In this document: positions 6,401 through 12,577 of the stretch, piece by piece
Numbering within the stretch: position 1 is the stretch's first letter
Layout of the letters: each line of letters starts with the position of its first letter
Source: Oscillospiraceae bacterium
GTDB lineage: Bacteria; Bacillota; Clostridia; UBA1381
Assembly (NCBI GenBank): GCA_015068545.1
Contig: SVKH01000035.1
Location: forward strand, 1-12,577
Reading direction: 5' to 3'
Length of the DNA stretch: 12,577 nucleotides
The notes under the pieces: model-generated
Seen by the model: the letters and a program-made list of their open reading frames with translations, nothing else
The model's database searches: none
What the model was told of the DNA's origin: nothing
Position numbers and translations under genes: made by a program

Positions 6401-8320
6401 ATGGGAAATAAATTTTATATTACCACGGCTATTGCGTACACCTCGAGAAAGCCGCATATAGGTAATACTTACGAAATAATCCTCACCGATGCTACTGCCA
6501 GATTCCGCCGGTTTTTAGGCGATGATGTATTCTTTTTGACAGGTACAGATGAGCATGGCCAAAAAATTCAGGAAATTGCAGAAAAGGAGGGAGTTGCTCC
6601 TCAGGCATATGTGGACGTTATAGCACAGCAAATAAAAGATATTGCGGATATGCTTGATGTAAGCTATGACCACTTTATAAGAACAACAGATGAGTATCAC
6701 GTTGAGGCTGTTAAGAAAATTTTTAAAAAGCTTTATGATCAGGGTGATATTTATAAATCTGAGTATGAGGGATTATACTGTACCCCTTGCGAATCCTTCT
6801 GGACAGAAACTCAGCTAGTTGACGGAAAGTGTCCGGATTGTGGACGACCTGTAGAAAAGACAAAGGAAGAGGCATACTTCTTCAAAATGAGCAAATATCA
6901 GGATCGCCTGATGCAGTATATTGAGGAAAATCCTGACTTTATTCAGCCGGAATCTCGCAAAAAGGAAATGGTAAATAACTTCCTTAAACCGGGACTTCAG
7001 GATTTGTGCGTATCAAGAACAAGCTTTAATTGGGGTGTCCCTGTGGAATTTGATCCAAAGCACGTTGTTTATGTGTGGATAGATGCCCTTTCAAACTACA
7101 TCACAGCACTTGGCTATACTCCGGATAATAAGGGCGAGCTTTACCAAAAATACTGGCCTTGTGATGTGCATATTATCGGAAAAGATATCCTTCGTTTCCA
7201 TACTATCTACTGGCCGATTATGCTTATGGCATTGGGTGAGCCTCTGCCAAAGCAGGTGTTCGGTCACCCATGGATGCTGTTTGGCGAAGAAAAAATGTCA
7301 AAATCTCGTGGCAATGTTATATATGCTGAGGATTTGGTAAGACACTTTGGCAAGGATGCTGTAAGATACTATTCTCTTCATGAAATGCCATTTGCTCAGG
7401 ACGGAAACATAACCTACGATACATTTATTGCAAGATACAATTCTGACCTTGCAAATACACTGGGAAATTTGGTAAACCGTACTGTTGCTATGATCAATAA
7501 GTATTTTGATGGTGTTATAGGCGATAATTCCGTATCGGGAGAATTTGACGAAGAGTTGATGTCAGTTTGTCTTGAAGCAACAGAAAATGTTGTAAAGAAG
7601 ATGGAAACCTGGCATATTGCAGATGCTTTGGATGAAATCTGGAAAATAGTAGACAGAGCTAATAAGTACATTGACGAAACTATGCCATGGACCTTGGCAA
7701 AGTCTGAGGAAACAAAGTCAAGACTTTCTGCAGTTTTATACAATCTTGCAGAGTCTATCAGATTCATCGCATCACTTTTGCAGTCCTTTATGCCGGATAC
7801 TGCAAAGGCTATAATAGAACAAATTGGTGGCGGCGAAACAGATTATGCAAGTCTTTCCACTTTCGGAGTGATAAACGCAGGCACTAAGGTTGGCGAGGCA
7901 AAACCTCTTTTTGCAAGAATAGATGCGGAAAAGAAAATGGAAGAAATCGCAGCAGAAAATGAAGAAGAGGACAAAATCGAAATCGCACCATACAAGGATT
8001 ATTGCGAATTTGACGATTTTGAAAAGTTGGATATAAGAGTGGGCAAGGTTATTGAGTGCGAAAAGGTGAAAAAGTCCGACAAGCTTTTGCGGTTTACCCT
8101 GCAGGTTGGCTCAGAAACAAGACAGATTCTTTCAGGAATTGCAAAATTCCACTCACCTGAGGATTTAATCGGCAAAAATGTTGTATTCATCGCGAACTTC
8201 AAGCCTAGAAAGATGATGGGAATGGAATCACAAGGAATGATTTTATCTGCAGAATTTGGTGATGAATTAACAGCATTAACCACTATAAAAGATATTCAAA
8301 GTGGCGCAGAAATTGTATAA
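6401..8320 (+). CDS. metG: Methionyl-tRNA synthetase with C-terminal tRNA-binding domain
   Basis: This class I synthetase charges tRNA-Met with methionine in the cytoplasm. The 639 residues show the HIGN signature (19-22) after RKP, a connective-peptide zinc knuckle with C127, C130, C144 and C147, the IIGKDILRFHTIYWP block (258-272) and the KMSKS loop (298-302). An alpha-helical anticodon-binding domain spans about 340-475. A charged linker (about 505-528) leads to an OB-fold tRNA-binding domain (about 536-639), with DIRVGKVIECE and RKMMGMESQGMILSA, which promotes dimerisation and tRNA affinity. Length and layout match the usual Firmicute form. The ATG has GGAG seven bases upstream, inside the end of the preceding gene, and the gap is two bases. 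No T-box leader precedes the gene, unlike many Firmicute synthetase genes, so control is likely at the operon promoter. Confidence 0.97.
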   Translation: MGNKFYITTAIAYTSRKPHIGNTYEIILTDATARFRRFLGDDVFFLTGTDEHGQKIQEIAEKEGVAPQAYVDVIAQQIKDIADMLDVSYDHFIRTTDEYHVEAVKKIFKKLYDQGDIYKSEYEGLYCTPCESFWTETQLVDGKCPDCGRPVEKTKEEAYFFKMSKYQDRLMQYIEENPDFIQPESRKKEMVNNFLKPGLQDLCVSRTSFNWGVPVEFDPKHVVYVWIDALSNYITALGYTPDNKGELYQKYWPCDVHIIGKDILRFHTIYWPIMLMALGEPLPKQVFGHPWMLFGEEKMSKSRGNVIYAEDLVRHFGKDAVRYYSLHEMPFAQDGNITYDTFIARYNSDLANTLGNLVNRTVAMINKYFDGVIGDNSVSGEFDEELMSVCLEATENVVKKMETWHIADALDEIWKIVDRANKYIDETMPWTLAKSEETKSRLSAVLYNLAESIRFIASLLQSFMPDTAKAIIEQIGGGETDYASLSTFGVINAGTKVGEAKPLFARIDAEKKMEEIAAENEEEDKIEIAPYKDYCEFDDFEKLDIRVGKVIECEKVKKSDKLLRFTLQVGSETRQILSGIAKFHSPEDLIGKNVVFIANFKPRKMMGMESQGMILSAEFGDELTALTTIKDIQSGAEIV

Positions 8321-8344
8321 TATATTTTGAAAGGATAAATAGTT

Positions 8345-10051
8345 ATGAGAATGAAAAACTTGCTGGTACCAACTCTTCGTGAAGTACCTGCAGAGGCGGA
8401 AATTACAAGTCACAAGCTGATGCTTCGTGCGGCGTATATAAGAAAATTGGCAGCGGGAATCTATTCCTATTTGCCGCTTGGACTTAAAACACTTAAAAAG
8501 GTAGAAAATATCGTTCGTGAGGAAATGGACAGGGCAGGGGCAAACGAGCTATTGATGGCAGCACTGCTTCCGGCAGAAGCTTATCAAGCATCCGGCAGAT
8601 GGGAGGTTTTTGGACCTTCTATGTTCAAAATGAAGGATAGATACGGCAGAGATTTCTGTCTTGGCCCTACTCATGAAGAACTTTTTACTCAGACAGTTAT
8701 AGATGAAGTTCGTTCATATAAGGAATATCCTATGACACTATACCAGATTCAGACAAAATACCGTGACGAAGGCCGTCCGAGATTTGGCTTGATGCGTGGC
8801 AGAGAGTTCATAATGAAGGATGCGTACAGCTTTGACCTTGATGAAGCAGGACTGGATATTTCATACAAGAAGATGTACGACGCATACTGTCGTATATTCG
8901 AAAGACTTGGTCTTGATTTCACCATAGTAGATGCGGATTCTGGCGCAATGGGCGGAAGCGGAAGTCAGGAATTTATGGTAAAATCTCCTGTTGGTGAGGA
9001 TGGCATAGCATATTGTGATGCCTGCGGATATGCAGCAAACTACGAAAAGGCTGCCTGCATACCTCAAGATGCGGACTTTGAAGATGGTGATCTTGCTCTT
9101 GAAAAAATCCTTACTCCAAACGCTCACACAATAGAAGAGCTTGTAGAGTTTTTGGGTACTAAGCCTCATGTTTTTGCAAAAACAATAATATACAAAGCTG
9201 ATGATAAATATATTGCAGCAATGGTAAGAGGCGACAGAGAAGTAAACGAGGTAAAGCTTAAAAATCTTGTTGGTTGTACCGATGATCTTGAACTTGCTGC
9301 ACCAAGCGTGGTAAGAGAGCTTACTAACGCACAGGTAGGATTTGCAGGTCCGATAGGACTTAGCATCCCTGTTTACGTTGACCTGGAAGTTGAAAAGATG
9401 AGAAACTTCGTTGTAGGTGCTAACGAAACTGACTACCACTATAAAAACGTGAATATTCACCGCGATTTTGAGCCGACTGTGGTGAGTGATATCCGTATAA
9501 TCACTGATGGCGATGCTTGTCCTGTTTGCGGAAAACCGATAAAGACAGCACAAGGTATAGAAGTAGGTCACATTTTTAAGCTAGGTACAAAGTATTCCGA
9601 TGCCTTGGGACTTACATATCTTGACGAAACCGGAGTATCAAAGACAGTTGTAATGGGCTGCTACGGCATTGGTGTTACCAGATGCTTAGCGGCGGCAATA
9701 GAGCAAGGCAACGACGATAACGGAATAATACTTCCTGTTTCCATAGCTCCTTACGAAGCTATCGTAATCCCTGTTAACGCAAAGGACGAAGCTCAGATGA
9801 AGCTTGCGGAAGAAATATACGAAAGCCTTAAGGCTAAGGGCATAGATACTCTTATAGATGACCGTGAAGAAAGAGCAGGAGTTAAGTTTAAGGATGCTGA
9901 CCTTATAGGCATACCGCTAAGAATTGTAGTAGGTAAAAAGGCAGCAGATGGCATTGTAGAATACAAACTGAGAAAAGATGAAGCACCTTCTGAAATGACA
10001 GTAAATGATGCAGTAGAAAGCGCAGAAAAATATATTAAGGAAAACAGATAA
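8345..10051 (+). CDS. proS: Prolyl-tRNA synthetase, bacterial type with editing domain
   Basis: This class II synthetase charges tRNA-Pro. The 568-residue protein has the bacterial architecture. The catalytic core shows motif 1 around VREEMDRAGANELLM (57-71), motif 2 TKYRDEGRPRFGLMRGREF (137-155) and motif 3 GCYGIGVTR (438-446). An insertion domain lies between about residues 225 and 405, which in this class clears mischarged alanyl-tRNA-Pro; a lysine at 279 (HVFAKTIIY) matches the position of the known editing lysine. Two CxxC pairs (C224/C227 and C392/C395) flank the insertion and could bind zinc. The anticodon-binding domain is about 470-568. The ATG at 8345 has AAAGG ten bases upstream; the second ATG, two codons on, is less well placed. 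It follows metG by 24 bases with no room for a T-box, and the next gene is 15 bases on. Confidence 0.97.
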   Translation: MRMKNLLVPTLREVPAEAEITSHKLMLRAAYIRKLAAGIYSYLPLGLKTLKKVENIVREEMDRAGANELLMAALLPAEAYQASGRWEVFGPSMFKMKDRYGRDFCLGPTHEELFTQTVIDEVRSYKEYPMTLYQIQTKYRDEGRPRFGLMRGREFIMKDAYSFDLDEAGLDISYKKMYDAYCRIFERLGLDFTIVDADSGAMGGSGSQEFMVKSPVGEDGIAYCDACGYAANYEKAACIPQDADFEDGDLALEKILTPNAHTIEELVEFLGTKPHVFAKTIIYKADDKYIAAMVRGDREVNEVKLKNLVGCTDDLELAAPSVVRELTNAQVGFAGPIGLSIPVYVDLEVEKMRNFVVGANETDYHYKNVNIHRDFEPTVVSDIRIITDGDACPVCGKPIKTAQGIEVGHIFKLGTKYSDALGLTYLDETGVSKTVVMGCYGIGVTRCLAAAIEQGNDDNGIILPVSIAPYEAIVIPVNAKDEAQMKLAEEIYESLKAKGIDTLIDDREERAGVKFKDADLIGIPLRIVVGKKAADGIVEYKLRKDEAPSEMTVNDAVESAEKYIKENR

Positions 10052-10066
10052 TATCTGGGGGTTATT

Positions 10067-11932
10067 ATGAAAAAGCTAGTAAAACATCGCAGAACCCTTA
10101 TTCTAGCGATGATAGATGCGTTCACTATATTTGTAGCATCGGCATTGTCCTATGTGTTACTGGAATTTTTGATGAGGACAAGTGCACAGTTTCCCGCAAT
10201 AGAGTTCAAGTTCTATTCCACTCTTATCCATGGAGGAATAATAAGCCTGTGTTCTGTGGCAGGACTTTGTATCTGCGGAGCTTATAGAAGGCTCTGGAGA
10301 TACGCCAGTATAAAGGATTTGATTTTGTGCGTAGGTGGTATGACACTTGGCACGGGATTCTACTACATAATTTATGATGTAGCGAGCCTGATGTATTCAG
10401 ATATACATACAGTCTTTACTGTAACGATTGGTACGATAGGTATAATCACTGTGAGAATTTGCTACAATCTTCTCTATGCAAGAATGCATCGTGAAGCATC
10501 AGATTCCCTTAAAAAACGAACACTTATCGTAGGAGCAGGAGATGCCTGCAACAGAGTTTTGTCGGAAATGCAAACAGGTAATAGTGTATATTTGCCTGTT
10601 GCGATAGTGGATGATGATGTGGAAAAGCACGGCAGAGTAATGCATGGTATTGTGGTTCGCGGAAGTGTGGAGGATATCCCATCTTTGGTGGAAAGATACA
10701 ATATAACCTCTATCTTTATAGCCATTCCGTCTATATCCGGTGAGGCGAAAAAGCGAATCATCAGTATTTGTTCCGAAACTGTGTGCGAGGTAAAAGTTAT
10801 ACCGTATATCCACAAAATGCTGGATAATTCCAAGCTTATGGGTATGGCGCAAAATATAGATATAGAGGACCTGCTTGGAAGGGAAGTTGTAAGATTTGAC
10901 GATACTCAGGTTCGTGATATGGTTTGCGGCAGAGTATGTATGGTAACAGGCGGTGGTGGCTCCATAGGCTCGGAGCTGTGCCGTCAGTTGGCAGAATATG
11001 GCCCTAAAAAATTGATAATTGTGGATATTTATGAAAATAATGCATATGATATTCAACAGGAGCTGCTGGCACGATACAAAAAGCTTGATCTTGAGGTGAG
11101 AATCGCATCGGTAAGAGATTACGATAAGATGAAAGTCCTGTTTGAAATGTTCAAGCCGGAGATAGTTTGTCATGCTGCAGCACATAAGCATGTACCTTTA
11201 ATGGAGACAAGCCCCGAGGAAGCTATCAAAAACAATATCTTTGGTACTTTAAATACGGCAAAACTGGCAGATGAGTATGGCACCAGAAAGTTTGTACTGG
11301 TTTCTACCGATAAGGCAGTAAACCCTACGAATGTAATGGGAGCAACAAAGAGATGCTGTGAGATGATAGTGCAGTATTTTGCACAAAAGAGCAAGGTTAC
11401 CGAGTTTGTTGCGGTAAGATTTGGAAATGTTCTGGGCTCCAACGGATCGGTAATACCGTTGTTTGAAAAGCAAATTGCATCCGGTGGCCCTGTAACAGTT
11501 ACTCACCCTGATATCATCAGATATTTCATGACAATTCCCGAGGCAGTATCACTTATTCTGCAAGCGGGTACAATAGCAAAGGGTGGAGAAATATTCGTCC
11601 TTGATATGGGTGAACCGGTTAAGATTTTGTCCCTTGCCGAAAATCTTATCAAGCTCCACGGTAAAGAACCATACAAAGAAATAGATATAGAGTTTACAGG
11701 CTTAAGACCGGGCGAAAAGCTTTTTGAAGAGCTTTTGATGTCAGAGGAAGGCCTTAAAGAAACTCAGAATAAAAAGATATTTATAGGAACACAGATAGAG
11801 ATTGAAGAGGAAGAGTTCCATAAGTCCCTTGAAGTTATATGGGAAAAGGCACAAAGCAATAACTCTGATGCTGTGGTGGAAGAGCTTAGAAAGCTTGTTC
11901 CTACCTTCAATCATGTTGTACTTAACAGATAA
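10067..11932 (+). CDS. Membrane nucleoside-diphosphate-sugar 4,6-dehydratase (CapD/PglF-like)
   Basis: This 621-residue protein of the polysaccharide biosynthesis CapD family starts with about four membrane segments (roughly 10-37, 55-73, 83-105, 115-137). These are followed by a CoA-binding-like Rossmann domain (LIVGAGDA at 153-160) and a short-chain dehydrogenase/epimerase domain with TGGGGSIGSEL (294-304). The active site shows STDK (413-416), then M424 and K428 in VMGATKR, where ordinary SDR enzymes have tyrosine in YxxxK. Large membrane 4,6-dehydratases such as PglF characteristically have methionine here, so UDP-N-acetylglucosamine 4,6-dehydration is the likely reaction. It would lead to diamino-trideoxy or fucosamine-type sugars for glycans or glycoproteins. 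No glycosyltransferase or aminotransferase lies next to it. GGGGG five bases before the ATG is the ribosome binding site; spacing to proS (15 bases) and Mrp (20 bases) suggests one operon. Confidence 0.9.
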   Translation: MKKLVKHRRTLILAMIDAFTIFVASALSYVLLEFLMRTSAQFPAIEFKFYSTLIHGGIISLCSVAGLCICGAYRRLWRYASIKDLILCVGGMTLGTGFYYIIYDVASLMYSDIHTVFTVTIGTIGIITVRICYNLLYARMHREASDSLKKRTLIVGAGDACNRVLSEMQTGNSVYLPVAIVDDDVEKHGRVMHGIVVRGSVEDIPSLVERYNITSIFIAIPSISGEAKKRIISICSETVCEVKVIPYIHKMLDNSKLMGMAQNIDIEDLLGREVVRFDDTQVRDMVCGRVCMVTGGGGSIGSELCRQLAEYGPKKLIIVDIYENNAYDIQQELLARYKKLDLEVRIASVRDYDKMKVLFEMFKPEIVCHAAAHKHVPLMETSPEEAIKNNIFGTLNTAKLADEYGTRKFVLVSTDKAVNPTNVMGATKRCCEMIVQYFAQKSKVTEFVAVRFGNVLGSNGSVIPLFEKQIASGGPVTVTHPDIIRYFMTIPEAVSLILQAGTIAKGGEIFVLDMGEPVKILSLAENLIKLHGKEPYKEIDIEFTGLRPGEKLFEELLMSEEGLKETQNKKIFIGTQIEIEEEEFHKSLEVIWEKAQSNNSDAVVEELRKLVPTFNHVVLNR

Positions 11933-11952
11933 ACATCGAAAGGAAATTCAAA

Positions 11953-12577
11953 ATGAGCGAAAATTGTAGTCATAATTGTTCAACTTGCAGCAGCAATTGC
12001 TCAAGCCGCAAGGAACCACAAAGTTTATTAGAAAATCCGCATGAGCTTTCTAATATAAAAAAAGTTATTGGTATAGTCAGCGGAAAGGGTGGTGTGGGCA
12101 AGTCACTGGTAACCTCGATGCTGGCGGTAGAGATGATGCGTCGAGGCGAAAAGGTAGGAATAATTGATGCCGATGTAACAGGCCCTTCCATACCAAAAGC
12201 ATTTGGTGTGAAGCAAAAGGCAGAAAGCTCGGAAATAGGGCTATTCCCAGTGGAAAGTAAACTTGGCGTAAAGCTTATGTCAGTAAATCTTCTGCTTGAA
12301 AAGGATACTGACCCTGTTATATGGAGAGGTCCGGTAATTGCAGGCATGGTAAAGCAGTTCTGGACAGATGTTGTATGGGGCGATGTGGACTATATGTTTG
12401 TAGATATGCCTCCGGGTACCGGCGATGTACCTCTTACAGTTTTCCAATCATTGCCGCTTGACGGTATAGTTGTGGTTGCATCACCTCAGGAATTGGTTGG
12501 TATGATTGTAGAAAAGGCCGTAAATATGGCAAAACTTATGAATATTCCTGTCCTTGGCATTGTGGAAAATATGTCAT
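11953..12577 (+). CDS. Mrp/NBP35-family Fe-S cluster carrier ATPase, cut by the right edge
   Basis: The first 208 residues of a P-loop ATPase are visible. It has a deviant Walker A motif GKGGVGKS (44-51), the IIDADVTGPSIP switch region, and VDMPPGTGDVPL, all diagnostic of the Mrp/ApbC/NBP35 family, which binds Fe-S clusters and delivers them to apoproteins in the cytoplasm. The N-terminus carries C5, C9, C12 and C16 (CX3CX2CX3C), a cysteine cluster common in Clostridial Mrp proteins and in principle able to hold a metal centre. The usual C-terminal CxxC pair that bridges the cluster in the dimer would lie beyond the window, so the gene is incomplete here. The ATG has AAAGG about nine bases upstream, and the gene is 20 bases after the dehydratase, so it is probably part of the same transcript. 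Confidence 0.93.
   Translation, partial: MSENCSHNCSTCSSNCSSRKEPQSLLENPHELSNIKKVIGIVSGKGGVGKSLVTSMLAVEMMRRGEKVGIIDADVTGPSIPKAFGVKQKAESSEIGLFPVESKLGVKLMSVNLLLEKDTDPVIWRGPVIAGMVKQFWTDVVWGDVDYMFVDMPPGTGDVPLTVFQSLPLDGIVVVASPQELVGMIVEKAVNMAKLMNIPVLGIVENMS

Noticed and set aside
8861..9571. Long open frame of 236 codons on the minus strand within proS
   Set aside because: It is fully antisense to the conserved proS coding sequence, has no ribosome binding site or recognisable motif, and its Tyr/Cys/Ser-rich composition is that of a complement-strand shadow.
10499..11191. Open frame of 230 codons on the minus strand within the dehydratase gene
   Set aside because: It is antisense to a well-conserved gene, with shadow-like composition and no family match.

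Overview
The window looks like chromosomal DNA from a low-to-moderate GC, Gram-positive member of the Clostridia, probably a gut-type organism. This rests on AT-rich intergenic DNA, strong AGGAG ribosome binding sites, a YtvI-type membrane protein, a DegV protein, a prolyl-tRNA synthetase of the bacterial type with an insertion domain, and a Mrp ATPase with a Cys-rich N-terminus of the kind common in Clostridia. Genus and species cannot be fixed from the sequence alone. No rRNA, tRNA, CRISPR array, insertion sequence or phage gene is visible.

Left part (1-2284, minus strand). Reading leftwards there is a YihY-family membrane protein, a FliB-family protein (flagellin lysine-N-methylase family) with its own good sigma-A-type promoter, and the start of a DUF975-type membrane protein that begins one base after the fliB stop and runs off the left edge. 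No other flagellar gene is in view.

Divergent region (2285-2467). This short AT-rich stretch holds a -10 element for the YihY gene on the minus strand, a run of A-tracts, and a clear promoter for trmL on the plus strand.

Right part (2468-12577, plus strand). trmL (tRNA wobble 2'-O-methylation) is followed by a 163-base gap with a candidate promoter. After it come seven genes in one direction with gaps of 2 to 24 bases: degV, a cofactor-independent phosphoglycerate mutase (ApgM type), a YtvI-like permease-family protein, metG, proS, a membrane-bound nucleoside-diphosphate-sugar 4,6-dehydratase, and a Mrp/NBP35 ATPase cut by the right edge. The spacing suggests a single long operon mixing aminoacyl-tRNA synthesis, metabolism, envelope glycan synthesis and Fe-S cluster delivery.

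Most of the window is housekeeping content, and I do not see a convincing new multi-gene system. The points most worth a second look are the fliB/DUF975 pair without flagellar neighbours, the ambiguous role of the ApgM-type enzyme, the lone sugar-nucleotide dehydratase inside a synthetase operon, the absence of any T-box leader before metG and proS, and a 30-codon frame in the trmL-degV gap.
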